This document shows, one piece after another, positions 26,780 to 43,677 of a stretch of 64,000 nucleotides of DNA. Made by a program: the position numbers and the translations under genes. This stretch comes from Chrysomallon squamiferum. Its lineage: Eukaryota > Mollusca > Gastropoda > Neomphalida > Peltospiridae. The notes under the pieces were generated by a model. That model had not been told where the DNA came from. It saw nothing but the letters and a program-made list of their open reading frames with translations, and made no database searches. Each line of letters opens with the position of its first letter. The stretch's first letter is position 1. Location: NCBI GenBank assembly GCA_012295275.1, contig CM022665.1, positions 12,983,476 to 13,047,475 of the forward strand, in the 5' to 3' direction.

Positions 26780-27073
26780 GAATGACGATTTTATGTGAAT
26801 CACATTTTGCTTTTATTTTTTTTTTATCATCATTATTATGATGGGTTAATATATTCAAGTAAAAACATAAAACAGTTCTGCACTATCCTCTTCTTTTGTA
26901 TTAATAACTGCTAGTCTTAAATCAATTATTCATGTTCAGGATCCTTTATCTGAGCTCTAAGACTTTACTTTATGCACAACTATCACCACTAGAAAAAACA
27001 GGATAATCTTTAAATCAATCTTATTGTGAATGTTTTATTTTTATTTTTTTTTATATACATACAAACAACAAAC

Positions 27074-27079
27074 TTTATT
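27074..27079 (-). terminator. Poly(A) signal of NDUFB8
   Basis: Minus-strand AATAAA about 250 nt after the NDUFB8 stop codon. Confidence 0.55.
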
Positions 27080-27242
27080 TTGAAACTTCTATGACAAGAT
27101 GGCAAGTCACTCGACACCAATAAGTCTTGAATTTTGTTTTTCATAAATAAAAAAATTAACTGCTTGTTAAAAATCTACATGTCATTTCAGTTGAGAGGTG
27201 TACACAGCTCATTATGAACTAAATGTGCCAGGATGGAAAAAA

Positions 27243-27269
27243 GAGCACTATATTATATAATATATATAC

Positions 27270-27306
<37 letters not shown>
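27243..27306. repeat. TA/TACA-type microsatellite
   Basis: Alternating TA with interspersed CA, just beyond the NDUFB8 stop codon, so inside its 3' UTR. Confidence 0.85.
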
Positions 27307-27331
27307 AAAACAGTCCACGAGTCACATCAAA

Positions 27332-30300
27332 TTATTCTGCTGGTTCAAACGTGTAATGTTTTATTGTTGGTTCTTTTTCTGGGTCACCACCCTTTTCCAA
27401 ATATAGGTTGTTGAAAGGATACTGCTTTGGCATCTGAAAGTAAAGATGTGAAAGAAAAAAGGTTTTCAACAAGCGTGTTAAATCTTCATTTTCTAGAAAA
27501 CCAAGCTCATACTCTAATAAAATATTAATTGAAAAAAATAATGCTGCTTTACAATATTTGTATGAATGGCTATTTGAAATTGTTCATAAGAAAAAAAAAA
27601 TGTTTTATTTTTGTGAATAGGAAGGAATAGAACTGTATTAATGAGACAATGTGTGTAACCTATCAAAGTGTTGTTATGTACCAACCAGCATGTGACAGAA
27701 AAATGGAAGAGTGTAGTTGCATCATATGACTCTGGACTACTTTTCATCTCAAAAACAATATTTTAATGTTTTTATTTGTAAACATTTAAAAAAAGGAGAA
27801 AACATTTAATCATTTAAAATGCTCCCAGATCAGTCATGTCCAACAAATTAGCAGAACTACTGATGTACTGGATATTTTTCCTGGTTATTTACACATAAAA
27901 GAATTATTTCAGCATTAAATCTTACTGCAGGCAGAAAATGTGGGTATGGTGTTGTAAGGTAAATTAACAGAGCTATGCCTCCTAAGACACATGTTGTAGT
28001 CAGGATCATTTCCCAGCTGAAAAAATTAATAATAATTATATAAATAAAAGTTTAGCAGTCTGTTTCAGTGTAACAAACTGTTTAATTGTTAAAAGTGACT
28101 GACTTTTTGTTTTTTGTTTTTTTAAAGAAAAAATGTTTATTAACAGAGTTTAAAATCCTTGGTGCATGGAGTAAAACAAAAAAAATTTAATTGAGTTTCT
28201 CAAGTATAATGATTTTCCAATATTTGTGCACATACTTAATAAGCCAATTTTGTTTGGTTTGACAAATTTAACTGTACTGTGAAATTCATTTAATCATTAC
28301 AAAACTTACTAAGGATATTTAGGATTGACACTGGCATCCCACCTATCTTCTCCAATTGCATCATAATCCACATGCAGCTGCAAAAATAAAATTATAAAAT
28401 GTACTGAACAATATTCACCTTGGTCAGTCGTGCCAATATTTTAAGTGTAAAATTAATTTGACATTTTATTGACATGTAAATTATTAATAATATGTAATAC
28501 TAATTTCTATTACTAACTTTTATGTATGAAACATACATTTCAACAAAAAAAATTTTAGTTTCTAATATTGATTTAGCAGCTTATAGTCAGGCAAGTTATT
28601 ATTATTCAATACTATTAATATCTATTATTATAATTATGTATTTTGTATATTTCCAAATACTGAGTTTTGAAATCTAACACTGTATTTATTGTGCTGTATC
28701 ATCATTGCTGAAATAGATATATATTACAAATACAAAAATCTATAAAGTCAAAACTATGAAACATAAATTCATCCCCAGATTGGTCTTCTGTGGGAATGTC
28801 TATTAATGTGATCACTTTCAACAAATTTGCCCAGTACTAAGAGTATCAGTAGTTAAAAATTTTCAAGAAAAGCAAACATCTGAATCCTAAAATTGTCATG
28901 CTTTCCTGGCACTGAAAACAATTTAGTACAAGTACTACAACCTTACTTATAGTTATAATTTTAAATGTAGATCTAAAATCTCTTTACTTAAAACCTGTAC
29001 TATTAAAGATAATTAAAGGCATTTAAAAACAAAAACACACAATTATTTTTGTCTATATAAACCACACACACACACAAAAGAGAGAAACAGGTAACTAACA
29101 GGTTCTCCATAATTCCTTTTCATCTCTGGAATATCCCAGTCTTCATTAGCATCCCTAGAATCCCCAGAAACATATGGTAACTTGGGATAATCTCCATATC
29201 CTAAACCATCATCAGGATAAACATCATAGTCTTCAACTCTCAGACCATATTTCTTAGCAGCAGCCGCCCTTTCTTCTGGTGTTTTGGGGAATGAGGCAGG
29301 CTTCCAATCCTTATTCCAATCTGTGAATTTAAAAATATTAAATTAATGAGTTCAAGACTTACAATTTAATATACTTTGTATTTTAACTCTGAAAAATGTT
29401 TATGCACATGAATGAAAGTTTATAAATATCTGCCTTCATAGCTTCGCTATTGAATTTAAAAATAAACATTTGTAAGCTATGGGACCTAATCCAACTTCAG
29501 CTGCAAGTTGATATTAATAATATTCTGTTATTAAGTCTTCTTAAATATTTATTTTCAATGCTAAATTTTATTTTGGAATTTAGATTACACTAAATGTTTT
29601 AACAAAGAAGTAAGTAAGAATGTTAACAAGGTTGACTAATTAACTTGATGTGTTTGTAGAAGTATTAAGTATTTTATATATTTTATATTGAGATGAAAAT
29701 AGATAATCTCATCTTATTTTTAACATTAAAGCCTGTTATCTGTGAAACTGTTTCAGTAGATACATTTATTTTCTATATACTAAGGACATTTTATTAAAGC
29801 ACTAATTTTTATATGTATGTAATCTTGGGATTGTCTAGTCTCTATAGTATATATGAAATAGAGAAAAGATAAATCAATGACAAATATAAAGTAAGTAAAC
29901 TGCTTTTGACTGCAGATATATGCAAATAATAAAAGTTCTGTTTGACCATCTGTAATACCCCTTTACAGTAAAATATGCAATGAGGAACTCCTAACAGTAA
30001 TTTTAGAGTTAAGGTAAGTTAAGATATATTTTATGTATCAAGCAAACACAGCTTTTAAAATCAGTACCCTTCTCTTGCATGTTTTATTCTTTGATTCCAC
30101 AGTTTTCATTGATTCTCCTGTGACTGATTTAATCTTTAATAAGGATTCTGTTGACAGGTTTTGTATTTTAACTTACTTTCCCAAACACTGTAAATAATTT
30201 AGTTGCTTTTGATTTTGTTTATGTTTACAAAATGTTTGTAAATTAATAAATAACTAAGGCTGTATTATTGATGTGTTATTTATCTAGTGAATGTTTTATA

Positions 30301-31027
30301 CCATTGTGATAATAAATTAGTGGCACAATTTAAATTTGCTTATTTTAGTGTTCTAAATGCCTATATTCCCAAAATATGAGAACAAACACATTAACTTAAG
30401 CACTGTCATATAATGATACATTATGATTATACAAAATTGTTACACAACCAAATATCAAACACATAACGTATGTTCTACAGATTGCTTTTCTTTCCAAACT
30501 CATCTCAATAATGGGGAGCCTATTAATTCAGAATCTAAATTTTTATGTTTGATTATTTTTTATACTCTGTTGTCTGTATAGTGTATACTGCAATTTTTAA
30601 TTTATAAATTTATTTTAAATTTATAGTCATACAAATGAAATCATATCTCGGTTACATTAAACAACTACTAATTAGTGCCTGAAAGAAAATTATAAGTAAA
30701 AATTAAAATTGTAAACTATGTAATTTCTTAAGTTCTAGTACTAAAGCCAATATGTGAGTAATTGATAACTCTCTAAGCCACTAAGTCAGTAAGTGACTAA
30801 GTGTAAAAGTAGTTATTAAGTTCACGCAAACACTCAATCATTCAATGTCACATTATTTTTCATCCATATTGTAAACAGTAACAAAAGCCTTAATTCATTT
30901 TACACCATTATCTCTAAAATATTAGCAGAAGATTACTTTGCAAAACTGCTGTTGATGAAATACTTCGACGCAGCGCAGAAGAATTCAAAATTTTGCAGGT
31001 CCTAAAGACTCTTGCCAAGGTCGCCAT
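27332..31027 (-). CDS. NDUFB8: NADH dehydrogenase 1 beta subcomplex subunit 8 (complex I)
   Basis: Five exons, read downward: 31027-30937, 29320-29100, 28377-28310, 28016-27926 and 27433-27332. All are GT-AG; 190 aa (human 186). Residues 1 to about 29 are basic and hydroxylated ([17 protein letters not shown]), a mitochondrial presequence. The block [20 protein letters not shown] (within 44-65) and the following [14 protein letters not shown] are near-identical to NDUFB8. One membrane segment lies around 130-150 ([17 protein letters not shown]), and the tail has [21 protein letters not shown]8 is an accessory subunit of the membrane arm of respiratory complex I in the inner mitochondrial membrane. 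The start codon is in an AAGATGGCG context near the 5' end. The gene is convergent with STRAP and follows ATG5 in the same orientation. Confidence 0.95.
29321..30936 (-). other. NDUFB8 intron 1
   Basis: A phase-1 intron of 1.6 kb, AT-rich. No gene or recognisable element seen. Confidence 0.7.
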
Positions 31028-31182
31028 CTTTGGACGAAGTCAAATAGTCTCGTTCAAATAGAACCCTTATTTTTGCATGTTCTAAATACCGAATGTTCTT
31101 CGGTGAACCAAAAAAAACAACAAAAAAACGTTTAACATTATTAACATTTATTACATTAAATCATAGCTACGTATTTGAAAAT

Positions 31183-31220
<38 letters not shown>

Positions 31221-32851
31221 TTAATTAGTACAAACGTATTGTCCATTTTTAGTCACACTTATTATAATTATAATTACATTTATTGATAAGCAACATTTTT
31301 TTTTAACTTACTGAACATCTATAGCGACACACAATATTAATACCTTTTTCAATAAACATTGTTAATTCATAAAAAATATTTTAATGCTTAAAAAGAAGAA
31401 AATGTTCAACAAGTGAGTATCAAGGTTTAAAAGTCAAATGTCTATATCTGTGCATGTTTCAGATTATCGGGTTTATAATTTTGATGCCGGCTTAAATTTA
31501 AGAGAATAAATACATTCTATTTAACAGTGATCCTCCTACGAAAAAAGTAAAAAAAACCCCCAAAAACAGATGAAGAAACAAACCAACCCCCACCCCACAA
31601 AAAAACAACAACAACAATGTAAAACACAATAATAATGGAATAGGTACTTCAGTTTTAAATTATACATGTATTTGACAGAATTTATTATACATATATTCAG
31701 GCATATATTCTTCACTGCATACAGTACCATTGGATAAATGATACCATCTTAATAATAAGAAGAGTAACAACAATAAAATACAGAACGAAAAACAGAAAAA
31801 TTCATCTAACTTTAATTTTATTTTGCATTAAAAACTGCTTTTTTCTGTACCAAATTTCAAATATATACAATATTTTAAACATTACACACATACACAATTT
31901 AACAGTCAGTCTGCATAACAGTCATTCTAACGATCAAAACTTGTTATATATAGATGCAATGTAAAACAATATTCAGTATATAGGCCATAGATTTGTCCAT
32001 TAATTCTTTTTTATAATTCATTGTTGTACATAAACATATAAAGAGAATCAAATACCATAACAGTAGTGTGTGTGTGTGTGTGTGTATAAATATATATATG
32101 TATGAATGCATGTGTGTCTCTATGTTTCTATATGTGTGTGTATGCATTTCTGTGTGTAACAAGAGAGAGGGAGAGAGACAGAGACATACACACAGACACA
32201 AACATATGTTAAAAGAATACTAATGCAAGTTTTTGTTTTTTATTTTCTTTCAAGTATTATTTTAATACAAAGTACATAAATGCAAGAACTTTTTCCTAAA
32301 TATCTTATTTCAAAGACAGATAGATTAACATCAGTTTTATTTTAAAACAACAATACCATCCCAATTCATGGGACTTGGACACTTCATCTGGAAGATAAAC
32401 TGTATTGTTTATGTTAAGCAACTAATCTACATTTGTTAGTTATTAATATAGATAGGTTGTGTAAAATATTTTAACTGTTTTGTAGCTGTGGTCCCATTGT
32501 ATGATTTTAAAACCTGCTGAATAGCAGAAAATGATGAACTGTTTTTCAAAAATAGATGTTAATGATTATGTTATATAGCACTTGAATTGTCATTATGTAA
32601 CAAACCAAAACAGCCAACAAATATGTAGTTTATATATTTTCCACATACAAACACCATAAAAATATATTAATACAAAAGTTGCATCAAATGTGAACAGTTG
32701 AATTTTAAATAAATTTATAACATAGAAAATAACAATGTGCATGGAATTGAAACTTTTTTTTATTTACTAGATCCATAATCCTTGATAAAATTTACTAAGA
32801 ACATAGTACTAATAATGATGATGATGATGATAATAATAATTATAATAAAAA

Positions 32852-32893
<42 letters not shown>

Positions 32894-34586
32894 TAATAAT
32901 AATAATGAATGAATGAATAAGTAAAAAAAAAAAATAAACAAAAATAAATTAAAGTAATTAAAATAAAGGCTAATAATAACATAACTACTACCTCTAAAAC
33001 CTTTTAAAAAGCTTGGAAAGTGATAAAAAGGAAATATAAGTCTACACTACATTCATCTGAAGATGGATAATGTACAATACTTTATGAATATTGTATTATA
33101 ACATAACCTATACATTTGGCTTTTAAAAAACCCAAAGCTTTAAAGGATTATAGACAACAATAACACTGCAAAAACAAGAAAGGATAAAAAACCCAAAATA
33201 AAACATCAAATTATCCAGTATTTTAAAATATACTAACAAAATGGACACTCAAGTGGTTCTTTGGTTTTTGTGAATGCTTTGAAGCATAAGACATGTTTAA
33301 TTTATTGGAATAAAAACTAATAAAATGAAAGACAATGGAAATTTATTGTAAACTTAAAAAAAAAAAACAGCTGACAAATCACTGAATTACAGATTTATCA
33401 GTCATAGAAACAAGTCTGAGGTATCATCACCTACACAACAGTCATGTCCCTTAAACCCATTCTTCAGCAGAAAAGTACTAACAGCCTCAGTCAAGCTGTC
33501 GTTTAAAAACTTGGTCACTTCACTGAAATTAATTTCTTATTGTTCTATTAATTGCTTAATTTGACAAATTAAAATCTTTGAGTGCTAACAAACTAGTGGC
33601 ATTATTTACTAAGATCCATTAGAAGAATACAGGCTCTAATTAGAGAGGAACAGAAAAAAAAATGTCTGTTCATTTCTTAATTTTAAGCAAAAATTCCCCA
33701 ATTGACTTGCTAATTTGTTAATCTTTCTGACTAACACTACTTTGTTAGTTTTCTAAACTAAATGTGAACAGAAGAGAACAGTTTTAAAACATCTTACTAA
33801 GGACAATATGTAACCTATCAAACGAAAAGGTGTCTTTACTCAGGAGTAGAAAATGATTTTTAAAATTTCACATTTAAGATATATATTGTTTATTTTCTGA
33901 TTAGCATACTGAGATTATTTTCATAAAATTGAAGTTACGGAATAGTAACTGTGACTTCATCTCAATTACTTCAAATTTAAACTGCTGAAATTGCTAATGT
34001 GGATACATCATAGAAGTAGTACTGATGTACATTTTAAGAAATTGCTTTTAACCATAAGGTCCCATCTTCAGAAACATAACCCTCCAAACTCTTTGTAGAA
34101 AAACATAAGATAAAATAAAAAAGAAAGATAGAAACTTGTCTTTTTGTGGGGATGGTCACAGAATCTTTGTCCAAACCTTAGATATTAACAAAACTGCAAT
34201 AAGTATGTCATGAATGTAACATCACCTACATAAGGTGAGCTTGCATATACAACAATTTAAATTCTACAGAATAATATACTGTATGTTTTTAATATAAAAT
34301 ACATTGTAACCTATCATTTTAATAAACAATATGATTTTGATATATAATATATATCATTTTAAGACATAATGCAATGTAATACATAATTACAATAGTATAC
34401 ACTGTATCATTTTAATCCATTATGCAGTTTAATTTCTTATTTTAGTATACATCATTCTAATACATAATAAAATGTAATGTATAAGTATTATATATTATAC
34501 AGAATATTATATATTATTGTAATATAATTTTTCATTTTAATGTAATTTCTCATATGGTAGTGTATGTGTTTCAAAACCAGAAATGT
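31028..34586. other. Intergenic DNA between NDUFB8 and ATG5
   Basis: No gene recognised. Includes NDUFB8 5' flank, AAT arrays (31186-31220; 32836-32905), a TG run near 32068-32086 and GA-rich sequence near 32161-32180. The AT-rich repeats of 34265-34560 are described separately. Confidence 0.55.
34265..34560. repeat. AT-rich degenerate repeat, inverted partner in ATG5 intron 4
   Basis: Repeating blocks like cattttaatacataatgcaa and close variants. The stretch 34302-34327 is the reverse complement of 36474-36499 over about 23 exact bases (core taacctatcattttaataaa). Confidence 0.6.
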
Positions 34587-34592
34587 TTTATT
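34587..34592 (-). terminator. Candidate poly(A) signal of ATG5
   Basis: Minus-strand AATAAA 80 nt after the ATG5 stop codon, implying a short 3' UTR. Confidence 0.5.
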
Positions 34593-34671
34593 TGGGCTTC
34601 ACAATCACACTGTGTTATATAACTAAAAGCACCCTGTTTCAAGGCAGTTTCACATCACAAGAAGAAAATCA

Positions 34672-39151
<4,480 letters not shown>

Positions 39152-39292
39152 CTCAGGAATTCATTGCACAAAATTATTTCTGAAAAAAGTTTAAATAAAT
39201 TATGTTTCTCTATCGTTAGTACTAATAGTAATAGTAGTTACATATTATTACTATATAGACTACAGAAGTAAGGGTGTAAAAAATCTTCTATC

Positions 39293-39294
<2 letters not shown>

Positions 39295-39340
<46 letters not shown>
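39295..39340. repeat. (TA)n microsatellite
   Basis: About 23 TA units, upstream of ATG5. Confidence 0.95.
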
Positions 39341-39344
<4 letters not shown>

Positions 39345-39645
39345 GTATTGCAAAAAATGAAACTATATAATATTAATATATGTAATTTAAATAAAAATGA
39401 AACAAAGCGACACTGGCTTAGTCAAGTTGGTGAAAATGTAGTCTGCTGTATGTAACTTGTAAGTCTTGTTATTTTTCAAATCGTTCCTTTTATATTTGAA
39501 TGACACTATTTTGTAAAATAACAAAACAAATATATATATACTTTATATAAATGGAAAATGAAGCGAGAGAGAAAACAATCGCATAACATTACCAAAGCAA
39601 ACTTTGAAGCATAAAATCGGTAATAATATTAAACTGCAGAACTAA

Positions 39646-39653
39646 CTTCCGCC
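39646..39653 (-). promoter_or_regulatory. ETS-like site upstream of ATG5
   Basis: Minus-strand GGCGGAAG, about 0.5 kb upstream of the ATG5 start codon. It would fit the promoter if a 5' UTR intron exists. Weak evidence. Confidence 0.3.
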
Positions 39654-39959
39654 TTCTTACTTTTGCTCTCATTCAATCAAAAAGAGGTCTACGATGGGAG
39701 ATAACCAGACGAAATACATGACGTATTTCATTCGTTAATACCGGAATACCTTGTTTCATTATTGTTATTGTTGTTGTTGTTATTATTGTTAGATATCGAA
39801 AGACATTTCATGCTGAAAGTTACAACCACAACAATAACGTCATTACAGAATGATCACATTTAAATGTTTCGATCTGATATTTGAAATATTAAAGAAATAA
39901 AATTTATGAAGTTGGAATTTAGATATTTTTTAATTTTTTAATCGGAAATGTGCGTTGAG

Positions 39960-40012
39960 TTTCTGCGTCTAGTACACGTTATTAAGAACTAAGAGTATGG
40001 ATGATCGAGCAT
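39960..40012. repeat. 53-nt block shared with 62524-62577
   Basis: The core attaagaactaagagtatgg and its flanks match the second site with about four differences. The second site immediately precedes the DIRS gag-like frame, so this may be a stranded piece of that element. Confidence 0.7.
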
Positions 40013-40082
40013 ATTTGCATTCATCTACATGCACTTCATTTTTCAAGTCACAAGTGCATACATAAATATATTGTAAACTGGA

Positions 40083-40505
40083 ATATGTGTGTACTTTATT
40101 ATTTATTTATTTTTTTGTTGTTTTTTTTTTATTATTATTATTTTTTTTGTCAGTATATAAAAAAAGAAAGAGTATAGACAAAAAATATCAGGAAACTTGC
40201 AATTTTTGTAGTTGTGATGTCATAGTGGACAAAACCAGCCTTTCTCAGCCTTTTTTGCCCCAAACCCACTTTGATTTTCCCCACAAATTGTACACTCTAC
40301 TGTGCCTGGAGACACCCCCAATATATACATATAAGATATGTATTCAAAATACTTGATTAAACATAGTGAAACAGTTTTTAGTTACGTCTCTATGAGGCAT
40401 AGGTTGCAGTTTCAAACTTGAAAATTTCAAAGTGCAAACCTGTGAAAGTGAAATATACTGATTCATTAATTCAGAATCCTCATGACCCACCCAAATGTTG
40501 CCCCA
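40083..40505. repeat. Dispersed repeat, copy A (hAT-like terminus)
   Basis: Matches 41690-42015 and in part 59390-59500. Shared core: gagtatagacaaaaaatatc, a gtgaaacagtttttag motif and a gaaaatttcaaa motif. It includes ccagcctttctcagcctttt, which resembles hAT-type transposon ends. Confidence 0.75.
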
Positions 40506-40519
40506 CCCCACTTGAATTT

Positions 40520-41400
40520 ATTTATGTTATATTTAAATAGTTAAATTGCTGATGGTAGAGAAGCATGAATTGTGTACAATTGGATCTTCCATTGTCCACT
40601 GGACAGGAATCCAGGTGCAGGCAACCTAGGTTTGCAGCAAGCAGCTATCAAGATAAGATGGTTTTGTAACGGGGGAATGCAGTGGTCACACCTAGACAGA
40701 TTTATTTCAGATAAGTTGAAACACCAGCCTTCACCTAATGCTGTCATTTTATAGCTGGGATCGAATAACATGGCATCAGCGAAAAACAAGGTTCTGATTC
40801 AGAACATCACTTGCTCAGTCTTGTGACTGAGAGTACTCGTCCCCTATGTGAGGATCATATGGTCGAACATGCTGCTTTGCCTCTAGTGGCATGTGGCCAA
40901 ACACCCAAAGCAGGTAGACAAGGCCTGGAAAGGGTGAACAGCACAGTGAAAACATTGGTCCTTGATGAGGGAGGAGCAGTCATTGGGCACTTCACAGTGA
41001 GAGTGGGAGATGCGGAGTGCAGTGCAAATGTTTTTGGGTGGAGGCAAGGTAAATGGATGGATGTAGTGGATATAGATTCACTCTGGTGGCAGGTCACCTG
41101 GGAGACAGCTACAGAGCTCAGGTTCATCTGGCCCAGGATTACATTCCACCTACTGAACTGTAGGGGAACAGGTTATTACCAAGGATTCACTCAAGTCTGC
41201 CAGAGGAATCCGGCTCTACCTTTGAGGCTGAAGGGGAGTTGTACAGCCTACTTATGAATTGCTGAGGGGGCATTTTAATGTAATATAGATATACTCAATC
41301 TTTGGGGGAGAAGACCAGTTACGCCCACCTGCAAATTTTGCTGAGGGGGCTGGTTAATTAGGGAAGTTACAGACTGGGAACCTAATTATTAATTAGTTTT
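40520..41400. other. GC-richer island with a 148-codon frame, possible insertion
   Basis: The stretch is much richer in G and C and almost free of microsatellites, unlike its surroundings. It sits between direct repeat copies A and B. A plus-strand frame (40811-41257) codes for 148 aa with Trp-rich segments (WRQGKWMDVVDIDSLWWQVTW). I recognise no family. Two gctgagggggc motifs follow near 41262 and 41340. Most likely the interior of a transposon or a processed insertion. Confidence 0.45.
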
Positions 41401-41594
41401 ACCCAGCTGTGGCCAACTTTTATCCCAAAAATTAAAGGGTTTGGGTGTATTAATGTAGATGCAAATATCCTGGGAGGTGTCACTTGTACATAGTTGTGTA
41501 AATGAATGGAAAAATGTTAACAAAGAGCACTGTAAATAAATACATATATAATGCTATCATTTCTGTTTTTTATCTGGGCATTAATATATTTATT

Positions 41595-42190
41595 AATTAT
41601 TATTGTTTTAATTTAGTTTAGTTTAGCTTTATATTATTTTATTTTACTTTTTGTTTAGTTTATTTATAATATTAATAACAACATGATTATAATTGTTATT
41701 ATTTATTTATTCATTTTTTTGTTGTTTTTTTTTGTTTATTCCAATGTATAAAAACAAAAAGAGTATAGACAAAAAATATCAGGAAACTGCAATTTGTCTG
41801 TTATTGTGATGTCATAATGGACAAAACCCACTTTGATTTTACCTCTGGAGACACCCCAATATGTGTTCAAAAGACTTGATTAAATATAGTGAAACAGTTT
41901 TTAGTTATTATCTCTATGTTGCAGCTTCAAACTTGAAAATTTCAAAATGCCAAAGCTGTGAAAGTGAAATATATTGATTCATTAATTCTGAATCCTCATG
42001 CCATTCCCCACTTTGAGAAAACTGTTCTAAATTTTCTTTCAGTGTGTATAGAAATGTGTCTGTCAGTCTATTGTAAACACAATGATACTGTGATTCCAGC
42101 TGTTATAGCATAAATTAATGACATGCAGATATTTTGTAATCGTGTTTTTTTTTATTCTTTGTTATTAATCATGCTAGATCGCTCAAAACA
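41595..42190. repeat. Dispersed repeat, copy B
   Basis: Direct copy of A (40083-40505) that lacks the cagcctttctcagcc segment. Beyond A's homology it shares with copy C (59219-59570) both the upstream taatttagtttagttt part and a downstream acatgcagatattttgtaat part. Confidence 0.75.
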
Positions 42191-42854
42191 ATAAATTAAT
42201 AATTTGAAAGTAACAAAGAATTGTTTTATGGGTTAATCATTAACAACACCACAGTGTATATATGTACTTACAAAGAAACACAATTGTTCACACTAGTACA
42301 GATCACAAAAACATAGTAAATTAATAATCAAATTTTTATTGTTTATACACCTGATTCAAATTGAGTCATTGTACATTCTTTATATTGATACTTTGTGATA
42401 TATACTGTGATAAAAATAACTGTTGTAAACAGAATATGAAGTAATTTATAAACAAGGCAGTTAAAATATTAATTACAAAGATTACAAAATAATTTAAAAA
42501 TTAATGGCTTCTAAAAAATATAATGTAGCTAGCAACATTAAAAATTTCTCATCACTTATATTAACATTTAAAAATGAACAGAAAATTATTAAAACTGATA
42601 ATTTATATATAAATTAGAAAACATATTTATCAGTTGTAAAAGGGTGTTTTCCTGTTTCTGTGTCACTAAACAGTTATTTATTAATTATTGTTCAGAAATA
42701 GCGTAATTATTCTGTTTAATATTTAGATATAATAATAATAAAAATTAACCAAAATAATAAAGAATAAAAACTACAAGAAACCTGTAAACAGGGGGAAAAA
42801 AATCGTCATTAGTAACAACCATTACTATTATTACTATTAACAGTGATAATAACT

Positions 42855-42906
<52 letters not shown>

Positions 42907-43061
42907 TGATGATGTTGATAATAACAATAAAAAATAATACAATATAGATAATAATTTCTGTAAAAAACAAAAGCATTTCAAAATATATAAAAAAGACACC
43001 AAAAAACCCACGTTTTGAACACAGACACATACGTCAGCTTTGAACTTTCTCATGTGATGCC
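42191..43061. other. AT-rich DNA with an AAT array
   Basis: No gene. Contains an AAT microsatellite at 42857-42903. Confidence 0.65.
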
Positions 43062-43677
43062 ATGGAACTGACAGCTAAAGTGGTTTCTATACTTGAAAAA
43101 CAAAACACCAGTAGATCTACAATCTGTATTCAGGGACATACAACTATCGGGAAAAATTATTGGTTTATCAAACCGTTTACCCTTCTTCCTGTTGGTGCTA
43201 TTGGATGGACAGGAAAAGACGAGTGGTATTTGTAGATGAAGCCAATATCACTATTATAATGGTGGATAGATAAAAAGTCTTCTTAGAGGAAACAATGTCA
43301 GTGTTGAAAGGAAATACAAGTCTCCACAAACAATACCCAAAACATCCATCCTGATGTGTTCAAACATCAATCCATGGAAAGGTCTGAATCCAGAAGTACA
43401 GGCCATAAAAAATAGAATGTACTACATAAAGATGAATAACAACACAGAGCAACTAGGAGAGATCCTAGCAGATGCCAAACACCCCAATCCAAAGATGTGG
43501 ATATGCTTCAAGGAACTGTTTGAGAATGAACAGATTGACCTGGAAGAATGTGCACAACTCAACTTTGATGACAGTGTTTTATGTTCTTTTGATAATCCTG
43601 CATACAGCAGTGATGAACTGGTTTCCAAGTACACATATTTGAGATTCAATGCCTTTTGTCCAGTAAGTGCCATATAG
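43062..43677 (+). pseudogene. Endogenous parvovirus-like SF3 helicase (NS1/Rep) relic
   Basis: Two open segments in different frames (43062-43235 and 43270-43677) carry parts of a superfamily-3 helicase as found in parvovirus NS1/Rep. The first has a Walker-A-type GHTTIGKN (43134-43157) after a short helical lead-in. The second has a VERKYKSP segment and then ILMCSNINPW (43348-43377), the motif-C region, and an NRM that may be the Arg-finger area. The acidic Walker-B region between them is shifted by frame changes and interrupted by stops. The endonuclease and capsid genes are not seen. This is a broken fossil insertion with no expected function. A related single-stranded DNA virus, or a transposon carrying the same helicase, is also possible. 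Confidence 0.65.

Noticed and set aside
40083-42015. Copies A and B as LTRs of one retrovirus-like element
   Set aside because: No TG...CA ends, no primer-binding site or polypurine tract, and the pieces also occur as an unpaired copy C.
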